From Acidobacteriota bacterium (lineage in GTDB: Bacteria; Acidobacteriota; Terriglobia; Bryobacterales; JACQDG01), in contig JACQDG010000194.1 of assembly GCA_016201185.1 (NCBI GenBank), positions 1-12,848 on the forward strand: a stretch of DNA of 12,848 nt, read 5' to 3'. This document shows, in pieces, positions 6,995 through 12,848 of the stretch (its first letter is position 1; each line of letters begins with the position of its first letter). The translations under genes were made by a program, and so were the position numbers. The notes under the pieces are model-generated. The model had not been told where the DNA came from, ran no database searches, and worked only from the letters and a program-made list of their open reading frames with translations.

Positions 6995-8212
6995 ATGGCA
7001 ATCCAGACGGAGAATGCAGCGCTGGTGTCGGTTCTGGAGGACAAGGCGACGCTTCTACGGATCCATTCCATCCGCTCCACGTCGGAGGCCGGCAGCGGGC
7101 ATCCAACCAGTTGTGCTTCGGCAGCGGAGATCGTTTCGGCGCTGTTCTTCTCCGTGATGCGGTATGACCCGGCCGATCCCACCAACCCCGCCAGCGACGT
7201 TTTTGTGCTGTCGAAGGGTCACGCCGCTCCGATCCTGTACGCCGCCTGGGCCGAGGCCGGCTTCCTCAAGATCGAGGACCTGATGAGCCTGCGGAAGATC
7301 ACCTCCGACCTGGAGGGTCACCCTACGCCCCGGCTGCCCTTCGTGGACGTGGCCACCGGCTCGCTCGGCCAGGGGTTGTCGGTGGGCGTGGGCATGGCCC
7401 TCAACGCCAAGTACGTGGACCGCAGCGACCAACGCATCTATGTATTGATAGGTGATGGGGAGTCGGCCGAAGGGTCGGTGTGGGAAGCGGCAGAGGTGGC
7501 TTCCTATTACAAACTGAACAATCTTTGCGCCACCATCGACATCAACCGCCTGGGGCAGAGCCAGCCCACCATGCTCCAGCACGATATCGAGACTTACCAG
7601 GAGCGGTGGCGGGCCTTCGGCTGGCTGCCCATTCCGGTGGACGGACACAGCATCCCCGAGCTGCTGGAAGCCTTCGACAGCGCGGCGCGCGCCGCCGACC
7701 GGCCCACCGTCATCCTGGCGCGGACGCTGAAGGGCAAAGGAATCGCGATAGCGGAGGACCGCGAAGGGTGGCACGGCAAGGCGCTCAAGAAGGGCGAGGA
7801 ATCGGAAACGGCCATTCGGGCGCTGGAGGGGCGGCTGAACGGAACGCCGGCCCGCTGGACGCCGAACCTGCCGCCGGCCGGATCGATGCGGCGGGAGACG
7901 GCCGCGCCGGTTTCCCTGCCGAACCCGAGCTACGCGCCCGGCGAGCAGGTGGCCACCCGGGAGGCCTTCGGGGCGGCTCTGGCGGCGCTGGGCCAGGCAG
8001 ACCCGCGCGTTGTCTGGGCGCCGCGCTGGGAATGGCGGCCAAGGGCAAGATCCCGTTTGTCTCCACTTTCGCCTGCTTCCTCACCCGCGCGTATGATTTC
8101 ATCCGCATCGCAGCTATCAGCAATACCAATATCAAGCTGGCCGGGACGCACGCCGGGGTTTCGATCGGAGAAGACGGGCCGACGCAGATGGGCCTGGAGG
8201 ACCTGGCCATGA
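6995..8212 (+). CDS. tkt: Transketolase, N-terminal part (frame broken near 8014-8022)
   Basis: Transketolase transfers two-carbon units between sugar phosphates in the pentose phosphate pathway, using thiamine diphosphate. The ATG at 6995-6997 has GGAGA 9 bp upstream. The thiamine-binding domain is complete: SGHPTSCASAAEI, LSKGHAAPILYAAW, GSLGQGLSVGVGMA, the ThDP motif GDGESAEGSVWEAA, and TLKGKGIA. The type is the shorter, animal-like transketolase of about 620 residues. Homology holds to QADPRVVW (about residue 341), then the frame switches to unrelated residues and stops at 8212. The family sequence continues in another frame from about 8017. Roughly 35 residues are missing at the junction, including the IAEQNMV segment with the catalytic Glu (Glu366 in human TKT). 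As written the gene cannot make an active enzyme. Confidence 0.88.
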   Translation: MAIQTENAALVSVLEDKATLLRIHSIRSTSEAGSGHPTSCASAAEIVSALFFSVMRYDPADPTNPASDVFVLSKGHAAPILYAAWAEAGFLKIEDLMSLRKITSDLEGHPTPRLPFVDVATGSLGQGLSVGVGMALNAKYVDRSDQRIYVLIGDGESAEGSVWEAAEVASYYKLNNLCATIDINRLGQSQPTMLQHDIETYQERWRAFGWLPIPVDGHSIPELLEAFDSAARAADRPTVILARTLKGKGIAIAEDREGWHGKALKKGEESETAIRALEGRLNGTPARWTPNLPPAGSMRRETAAPVSLPNPSYAPGEQVATREAFGAALAALGQADPRVVWAPRWEWRPRARSRLSPLSPASSPARMISSASQLSAIPISSWPGRTPGFRSEKTGRRRWAWRTWP

Positions 8213-8799
8213 TGTGCGCCGAGCCGACCTTTACGGTCCTTTACCCCAGCGATGCGGTGAGCGCCTGGCGGGCCACCGAAGCCGCGGCCGGGATCTCCGG
8301 GCCGGTTTACCTGCGCATCGGACGCCCGAAAGCGCCGGTGCTCTACAAACTAGAAGAGAAGTTCGAGGTGGGTCGGTGTAAGGTGTTGCGCCGGAGCGAC
8401 CGGGACCGGGTGACGATCGTGGCGGGCGGGGTGACCGTCTTTGAGGCGCTCAAGGCCTGCGACCGGCTCGCCCCGGAAGGCATCGCCGTCCGCGTGATCG
8501 ACCTCTACAGCGTCCAACCGATTGACCGCGAAGGGCTGCGGGAGGCCGCCCAGGCCACCGGCGGGAAGGTGATGTCCGAAGCGTGTTGCGGTAGAATCAC
8601 CGCAGAGCCTCAGAGGGCGCCGAGGTTAACGTTCCACCCACAGCTCCAGCTTGTCGTAGGAATACTCTCGGACCTGGGCTTCGAGGGAGGAATAGCGCAA
8701 CAGCCGGGCCTGTGCGCGCAGGGCCCGGGCCGCCTCCAGGGAAAGCGTTGCCCGGTAAACGTCGGCGCGGTCGGCGTAAGAGTAATGCTGGTAGGTTAG
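8014..8799 (+). pseudogene. tkt: Transketolase pyrimidine-binding and partial C-terminal region, out of frame and truncated
   Basis: This frame resumes transketolase homology at GAALGMAAKGKIPFV (from about 8017) and continues through FACFLTRAYDFIR, THAGVSIGEDGPTQ, LYPSDAVSAW and VIDLYSVQPIDREGL to ATGGKVMSE near 8580. An ATG at 8032 could start it as a separate reading frame. The expected VEDHYxxGGxGEA segment and the rest, about 65-70 residues, are absent. Instead the frame enters a short hairpin and CAGAG repeat (8587-8625), then reads antisense through the next gene to a chance stop at 8799. Real transketolase sequence therefore ends near 8580. A split two-gene transketolase is unlikely, because internal and C-terminal residues are missing and the frames do not overlap properly. 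Confidence 0.8.
8587..8625. repeat. Short hairpin plus degenerate CAGAG-type tandem repeat
   Basis: A 6-bp inverted repeat, TGCGGT (8587-8592) and ACCGCA (8599-8604), encloses the loop AGAATC. Its right arm begins three spaced CAGAG-like units: GCAGAG, CTCAGAGG and GCCGAGG, with ends 8 and 9 bases apart. From memory this resembles the dispersed ACCGCAGAG-GCGCAGAG intergenic repeats of several bacterial phyla; I could not check this. It lies exactly where the transketolase homology stops and the convergent gene ends. Confidence 0.45.
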
Positions 8800-9219
8800 A
8801 GGAAGCCCGGCGGCCGTTTCCATCAGCGCCTGCCAGAAGCTGCGGCGGGCCAGCCAGCGCCGCCCGGAAGCTGTGGCGCGGGTCAGCTCGATAGGCACGC
8901 GGCCGCCCTCGAGCGCCACCCGCACGCACCGCTGCGGGTCAAAGGGACGGTCCGGCCGGGGGTCGGGGAAACCGGCGAGCGCCGTAGCGACTTCCTCCAG
9001 GGCCGCCTCGATCGGCGGCCAGCGGATCCGCGAGGCCCCGCTTACGATCGTTCCCTGCCACAGGATTTCCCGGATGCGCGGGGGATTCTTGCCGGTCACC
9101 CGCAGGATCTGCTCGAATAAATCTGTCGCCAAGAATTGCTGGGCGACCACAGGAGTCATGCTGACGTAGCCGGCGGCCTCGGAGCTGATTTTGACTGGGA
9201 TCTTTTCCGGGATCGGCAA
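8626..9219 (-). CDS. Conserved-looking hypothetical protein downstream of rpmB
   Basis: 197 residues, not recognised. It is soluble by appearance, with no signal peptide or membrane segment. Mixed alpha/beta stretches include a helix-rich middle (PPIEAALEEVATALAGF) and an Arg/Ala-rich C-terminal helix, ending in YSYDKLELWVER. The only upstream start after the tandem stop codons of rpmB is TTG at 9217-9219. AAGG lies 8 bp before it, and no ATG occurs until residue 21, so TTG is preferred. Only 3 bp (a second TAG) separate it from the rpmB stop, which argues for one transcript and perhaps re-initiation. Clean coding content over almost 600 bp and the tight linkage support a real gene. I offer no function. 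Confidence 0.75.
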   Translation of the reverse strand: MPIPEKIPVKISSEAAGYVSMTPVVAQQFLATDLFEQILRVTGKNPPRIREILWQGTIVSGASRIRWPPIEAALEEVATALAGFPDPRPDRPFDPQRCVRVALEGGRVPIELTRATASGRRWLARRSFWQALMETAAGLPLTYQHYSYADRADVYRATLSLEAARALRAQARLLRYSSLEAQVREYSYDKLELWVER

Positions 9220-9222
9220 CTA

Positions 9223-9411
9223 CTAGACCTTCTGGACCTTGCCACTGCGGAGGCAGGAGACACAAACCCGGATTCGCTTGTGGGTCCCGCCCACCACGGC
9301 GCGCACCCGCTGCAGGTTCGGGTACCAGCGCCGCTTGGTCAGGTTGTGGGCGTGGCTGACCCGATGCCCGCTCATCGGCTTTTTGCCGCAAACTTCACAC
9401 ACTTGAGCCAT
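9223..9411 (-). CDS. rpmB: 50S ribosomal protein L28, zinc-binding (C+) type
   Basis: 62-residue ribosomal protein of the large subunit. The ATG at 9409-9411 gives MAQVCEVCGKKPMSGHRVSH, the standard N-terminus, with GGAGAG 9 bp upstream. An in-frame extension to 9450 is possible but lacks family support. Two CxxC pairs, C5/C8 and C50/C53, should bind zinc. LTKRRWYPNLQRVR and RIRVCVSCLRSGKV match the family. The gene ends in TAG followed immediately by another TAG. The 67-bp upstream gap contains TTGCCG and a TATAT-containing stretch that might form a promoter, but spacing and match are poor, so none is called. Confidence 0.97.
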   Translation of the reverse strand: MAQVCEVCGKKPMSGHRVSHAHNLTKRRWYPNLQRVRAVVGGTHKRIRVCVSCLRSGKVQKV

Positions 9412-9478
9412 AAGAAAAAACTCTCCACTTACAAACATATAGCTTAACAAAGCGGGAGCCAGGTCGGCAAACGCTGGT

Positions 9479-10396
9479 TTACAAAACGAAGCCGATCTGC
9501 CGCAGGGTTTCGCTCAGCTTGGGCTCCTCAAAGAAGTGGACGGACTCCCGCACCCGGCCGTTGTCGAGGGCCACGCCGAAAGGCACATCCTGGAAAGGGA
9601 AGGCCGCGCGCAGTTTCTCTATGTCCGGGGAGAGCCGGACATTAGGCAAACCGGAGTCCTGGACGAAGCCGGGACCCAGCTGGAAATCCTGCGTGGGCAG
9701 GCCGACGATGGTGGCCTGCCATTTCAGCCGGGCCATGGCTTGCGCCGCCTCGAAACAATGTATGCAGGAAGGATTGAAAAAGTATAGGAAAACACGGCCC
9801 TGCCGGAGCGGAAACTCCCGGCCGTCGACGACGATCGACGGCGGCGCGGCGGCATTCTGGCCACGCGCGCGGTCCAGCCCCCACAGGACTCCCACCAGCG
9901 CCACTACAACCGCCAGCGCCACTGCCGCCCGGCCCAGGCTCCGCGAGGGGCGGGCCCACCACCCCGCCGCAACCGCCAGAACCACCAACGCGCCGTCCTC
10001 GACGAAGAACATAGGGCCCACGGCCCGCTGCAGCCAGGGGAAGCAGTTGCATTCGGCCCCGGTGAGGGCGCGGTAGTGATAACCGATATAGAGCATGAAG
10101 GAGAGCAGCAGAAACCCGGAAAGCCAAGCCCCCCAGCGCCGCCACATCGGTACCAGCAGCAGGACCGCCGCCAGAGTTTCCAGTGTTCCGAAACCGAGGG
10201 CGGCCGCCAGGCTCAGGGAGTGCGGCACCAGCGCCTGTGTCATCCGGACCTCGGTGGCGGTGACGTCGCTCAACTTCCAGAGCCCGGCTGCCAGCCATAG
10301 GGCGGCGAGCAACAGAGCCGCGATCCATTCGACCGCGCCTCGCCAGGCCGGGCGGGAATCAGAAGGTTGGAACGCAAACTGGGGCGACTGGGCCAT
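9479..10396 (-). CDS. MauE/DoxX-type membrane protein fused to a thioredoxin-like domain
   Basis: 305 residues. The N-terminal half (about 20-150) has four hydrophobic helices in MauE/DoxX style (ALWLAAGLWKLSD, GTLETLAAVLLLVP) and a Cys pair in AECNCFPW (C116, C118), like the CxC of MauE-type redox proteins. A further helix at about 157-173 leads to an extracytoplasmic thioredoxin-like domain. This has YFFNPSCIHCFEAA (C211, C214 as CxxC) and a cis-Pro loop, DVPFGV (P242). Electrons could pass between the membrane CxC and the CxxC, so a role in thiol-disulfide exchange outside the cytoplasm is inferred. The ATG at 10394-10396 has AGGA 8 bp upstream. TATACT on this strand, about 23 bp before the ATG, may be a -10. 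The physiological substrate is unknown. Confidence 0.88.
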   Translation of the reverse strand: MAQSPQFAFQPSDSRPAWRGAVEWIAALLLAALWLAAGLWKLSDVTATEVRMTQALVPHSLSLAAALGFGTLETLAAVLLLVPMWRRWGAWLSGFLLLSFMLYIGYHYRALTGAECNCFPWLQRAVGPMFFVEDGALVVLAVAAGWWARPSRSLGRAAVALAVVVALVGVLWGLDRARGQNAAAPPSIVVDGREFPLRQGRVFLYFFNPSCIHCFEAAQAMARLKWQATIVGLPTQDFQLGPGFVQDSGLPNVRLSPDIEKLRAAFPFQDVPFGVALDNGRVRESVHFFEEPKLSETLRQIGFVL

Positions 10397-10478
10397 GCTT
10401 TTCGTCCTAAAATCAAAGTATATGCCACCCTGCAGCCTGGCTGGAAGGCCCCTCCCGAACCGGGCTACGGAGGTCTAC

Positions 10479-11066
10479 ATGAGGCGCGCCTTCGGGACCG
10501 CTCTGCTCGCCTTGCTGGTCTGGCCGGCGGCAGCGGCGCACCGCCGCGAATTCCTGATCGACAGCCAGTTCGATATCGACCCTGGGGAGTCGCTCTATTT
10601 CGAGATTCCCTCCAAGCAGCCAGAGGCGCGGCTGGAGGTGCAGTTCGAGGTGCAGGGGCCCCGCGGCTCCCGCGGCATCCGGGTGGCGGTGTTGAGCGAG
10701 CGGGAACTCCAGAATTTCCGCGAGAAGCAGCCCCACCACGAGATAATCTCGACCGCCTACCGGCAGGAGGGAATCCTGCGCACGCGGCTGGGCGAGGCGG
10801 GTGGATACGCGGTGATCGTCGACAACCGGCTCGAGGCACGCCGCAAGAGCCGCGTCCGGCTGGAAGCGGTGCTGACTACGGGGCCCGATCCGGAGACCCT
10901 GCCGGTCACCTACGCCTCGCCGGAGAAGCGCCTGATCGTGGTGAGTGTAAGCCTGGCGGGCTTCCTGATCATCGTGGCGCTGTCGGGCCAGGCGTTGTGG
11001 CGGGCCACGCGGCGGCCGCCTTCTATCCCTCGGCCAGCGTCCCCTTCACTGCCTCAATGGTATTAG
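10479..11066 (+). CDS. Secreted/membrane-anchored beta-rich protein, function unknown
   Basis: 195 residues from the ATG at 10479-10481, which has a strong Shine-Dalgarno (CGGAGGT) at good spacing. Residues 1-20 are a signal peptide ending in PAAAA. Residues about 23-135 form alternating beta strands (SLYFEIPSK, ARLEVQFEVQG, GIRVAVLSE, GGYAVIVDN, SRVRLEAVL). A single membrane helix (about 151-172) and a short basic Pro-rich tail follow. This layout resembles p24/GOLD proteins (signal, beta sandwich, TM, short tail), but sequence support is thin. It is divergent from the MauE-thioredoxin gene with an 82-bp gap. The last 44 bp overlap the hemL end on the opposite strand, so the tail residues after the membrane helix may not be ancestral. 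Confidence 0.8.
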   Translation: MRRAFGTALLALLVWPAAAAHRREFLIDSQFDIDPGESLYFEIPSKQPEARLEVQFEVQGPRGSRGIRVAVLSERELQNFREKQPHHEIISTAYRQEGILRTRLGEAGGYAVIVDNRLEARRKSRVRLEAVLTTGPDPETLPVTYASPEKRLIVVSVSLAGFLIIVALSGQALWRATRRPPSIPRPASPSLPQWY

Positions 11067-12309
11067 AAATATCCTCGTCGCTGTGGGCCGCCGAGAGGAA
11101 CGCCGCTTCGAACTGGGAGGGCGGCAGGTAGACGCCCCGCTCCAGCAACCCCCGGAAGAACCTGGCATAGGCGGCGGTGTCGCTGCGCTTCGCCGTTTCG
11201 TAGTCGGTCACCGGATCGGGCGTAAAGAAGAAAGTGAACATGGAGCCGGCCCGGTTGATGGTCAGCGCCCGGCCGGCCGCCCGCGCGGCTGCGGCCACGC
11301 CATCGCAGAGCCGCCCGGCGCGCTGCTCGAGCTGGCCGTAGATCTCGGGATGTTCCTCCAGGGTTCGCAGCATCGCCAGGCCGCCGGACACCGCCAGTGG
11401 ATTGCCGGAGAGCGTTCCTGCCTGATAGACCGGGCCCAGCGGCGCCACGCGGCTCATGATGCCGGCCCGGCCGCCGTAAGCGGCGATGGGCAAGCCTCCG
11501 CCGATCACCTTGCCCAGGGTGGTCAGGTCAGGACGGATTCCGAAGCTGTGCTGTGCGCCGCCCAAGGCTAACCGGAAGCCGGTCATTACTTCGTCGAAGA
11601 TGAGCACCGTGCCGTGCTTGTCGGTCAGCCGGCGCAACAGCTCCAGGAAGCCCGGGGCGGGCGGGACGCAGCCCATGTTGCCAACCACCGGCTCCACGAT
11701 GACCGCGGCAATCCGCTCGCCGTGCCGGCGGAAGGCCTCCTCGACAGCCTCTGCGGAGTTGAATGGCAGGGCGACCGTGGTAGCCGAGAAAGCAGCCGGG
11801 ACGCCCACCGAATCGGGGATGCCCAACGTGGCGACGCCGGAGCCGGCCTTCACCAGCAAAGAATCAACGTGGCCGTGGTAGCACCCTTCGAACTTGACCA
11901 CTAGTTCCCGGCCGGTAAAGCCCCGGGCCACGCGAATGGCGCTCATGGTTGCTTCGGTGCCGGAGTTGACCAGGCGGAGCAGCTCAATCGAAGGAACAGC
12001 TCGACGGATGCGCTCGGTAAACTCGACTTCGAGCTCCGTGGGGGCGCCAAAACTGGTGCCGATCTCGAGCGCCCGACGCAGCGCCTCGATTACGGCCGGG
12101 TGTCGGTGGCCGAGCAGGAGCGGGCCCCAGGAGCCGACATAATCAAGGTACTGGTTGCCGTCAGCGTCGAAGATCTTCGCTCCTTCGCCGCGGGCGATGA
12201 AGAGGGGATCGCCTCCTACCGAGCGAAAGGCGCGCACTGGGGAATTCACCCCGCCGGGCATGAGCTGCTGCGCCTTCTCAAACAGGGCGCGAGATCTGGA
12301 AAAATTCAT
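11023..12309 (-). CDS. hemL: Glutamate-1-semialdehyde 2,1-aminomutase
   Basis: PLP enzyme that converts glutamate-1-semialdehyde to 5-aminolevulinate, the precursor of all tetrapyrroles in the C5 pathway. It has 428 residues, close to the E. coli length. Clear motifs are PGGVNSPVRAF (18-28), GSWGPLLLGHRHP, NSGTEATMSAIRVARG (115-130), the PLP-phosphate region CYHGH, the pyridine-N Asp in LIFDEVMTGFR (Asp239), and the Schiff-base lysine K267 in TTLGKVIGGGLP. The end, NTIEAVKGTLAEG, is family-like. The ATG at 12307-12309 lacks a Shine-Dalgarno and lies inside the 3' end of the upstream flavoprotein gene (32-bp overlap), suggesting translational coupling. The family call is certain. Confidence 0.97.
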   Translation of the reverse strand: MNFSRSRALFEKAQQLMPGGVNSPVRAFRSVGGDPLFIARGEGAKIFDADGNQYLDYVGSWGPLLLGHRHPAVIEALRRALEIGTSFGAPTELEVEFTERIRRAVPSIELLRLVNSGTEATMSAIRVARGFTGRELVVKFEGCYHGHVDSLLVKAGSGVATLGIPDSVGVPAAFSATTVALPFNSAEAVEEAFRRHGERIAAVIVEPVVGNMGCVPPAPGFLELLRRLTDKHGTVLIFDEVMTGFRLALGGAQHSFGIRPDLTTLGKVIGGGLPIAAYGGRAGIMSRVAPLGPVYQAGTLSGNPLAVSGGLAMLRTLEEHPEIYGQLEQRAGRLCDGVAAAARAAGRALTINRAGSMFTFFFTPDPVTDYETAKRSDTAAYARFFRGLLERGVYLPPSQFEAAFLSAAHSDEDISNTIEAVKGTLAEG

Positions 12310-12848
12310 TGGGATCGGCGCTGGGGCGCCGGCGGAAGCTCGAGGCGATCTCCCACAACGACAGACTCAACTGGCGCAGCAGCCGGGATTTGAGACCGCT
12401 ATAGGTCTGGTTGCCGGCGATCAGGTCCTGCATCAGACTCTGAAAGGTGGGGCTGCGCCGGCAGAACTGTACCATGCGCGTAGTCACGGCGCCGAGCAGG
12501 AAGTGGCCGCGGTAGAAACGCCCGGCCCAGGTGGCGCCCAACTGCAGATCACGGATCATCTCCTGCCGTATGCGGCGGGCATATTCGGCCACGCGGCCTT
12601 CGCGCACGCAGGCGGCCAGCACGTCCGCCGAGCGCATGGCGTAATACAGACCCTCGCCGGTGACCGGGTCGACCAGGCCCGCGGCGTCACCGACTGCCGC
12701 CCAACCATCGCCGGCCACGCGGTTGCGCTCGAAGCTGCGGCCGGTCAGCGACGGCAGCAGGTGGCAGTAAAAAGTGGCGCCGTCGAGCGGAATGCCCTGC
12801 CGGGACATGTAATCTTCGAGCATCCGCCGCAGCCTGGGAGTGCCTTCG
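12278..12848 (-). CDS. Geranylgeranyl-reductase-family FAD-dependent oxidoreductase (N-terminus outside window)
   Basis: The C-terminal 189 residues of a flavoprotein; the frame stays open past 12848, so the N-terminal Rossmann fold is missing from view. The FAD-binding motif GWAAVGDAAGLVDPVTGEGLYY, characteristic of the geranylgeranyl reductase/ChlP-like group, is complete. It is preceded by FYCHLLPSLTGRSF and followed by a helical C-terminal domain typical of the group. These enzymes saturate isoprenoid double bonds (lipid, quinone or chlorophyll side chains); which substrate applies here cannot be told. It is upstream of hemL with a 32-bp overlap. The ATG at 12821-12823 is internal (MLEDYMSRQG) and not the start. 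Confidence 0.88.
   Translation of the reverse strand, partial: EGTPRLRRMLEDYMSRQGIPLDGATFYCHLLPSLTGRSFERNRVAGDGWAAVGDAAGLVDPVTGEGLYYAMRSADVLAACVREGRVAEYARRIRQEMIRDLQLGATWAGRFYRGHFLLGAVTTRMVQFCRRSPTFQSLMQDLIAGNQTYSGLKSRLLRQLSLSLWEIASSFRRRPSADPNEFFQISRPV

Noticed and set aside
6995..8799. Two-subunit (split) transketolase, as in some archaea and bacteria
   Set aside because: Natural split forms keep all catalytic segments and have proper ends. Here the IAEQNMV region and the C-terminal region are missing.
9412..9478. Possible rho-independent terminator or promoter between the MauE-thioredoxin gene and rpmB
   Set aside because: Only a 4-bp inverted repeat (AAAC/GTTT) and poorly spaced promoter-like hexamers are present; not enough for a call.
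11023..12848. hemL next to a ChlP-like reductase as a sign of phototrophy
   Set aside because: hemL is universal for haem synthesis and the reductase family is broad; no bacteriochlorophyll-specific gene is visible.

Overview
The window is a GC-rich chromosomal stretch with ordinary bacterial housekeeping and envelope genes. The style suggests a soil or sediment Acidobacteriota-type organism: a eukaryote-like transketolase, a MauE/thioredoxin fusion, acidobacterial-looking lipoproteins and weak Shine-Dalgarno sites. That assignment is inference, since no rRNA or other marker is present. No tRNA, rRNA, CRISPR array, phage gene or transposase was seen.

Left block (1-4660, minus strand). A near-consensus promoter (TTGACA, 17 bp, TATAGT; 4631-4659) reads into pgsA (phospholipid head-group synthesis). 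An AMMECR1-domain protein overlaps the pgsA end. A small lipoprotein follows, then a polytopic GT-C-like membrane protein whose GTG start abuts the lipoprotein stop codon, then a PfkB-family sugar kinase cut by the window edge. The lipoprotein and the extracytoplasmic tail of the membrane protein appear to carry the same beta-rich domain, so the two probably work together at the cell surface.

Middle block (4715-8800). A membrane-anchored S41/CtpA-like protein lacks the catalytic serine and lysine, and its last part lies out of frame. A second lipoprotein sits upstream of it on the same strand. Divergent from these is a transketolase gene broken twice: an internal frame-changing deletion removes the catalytic-glutamate segment, and the C-terminal end is missing where a small hairpin and CAGAG-type repeat begins. 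Three such lesions within 4 kb mean either gene decay or assembly deletions; raw reads would decide.

Right block (8626-12848). On the minus strand, rpmB (zinc-type L28) is followed 3 bp later by an unknown gene with a TTG start. Upstream of rpmB lies a MauE/DoxX-thioredoxin fusion. A divergent plus-strand gene encodes a signal peptide, a beta-rich domain and a C-terminal membrane anchor; it runs 44 bp into the end of hemL. hemL (tetrapyrrole synthesis) overlaps the end of a geranylgeranyl-reductase-family flavoprotein gene that continues beyond the window.

No intergenic stretch exceeds 300 bases. The clearest leads are the shared beta domain, the non-catalytic S41 protein, and the clustered gene lesions. 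I did not see a convincing new multi-gene system.
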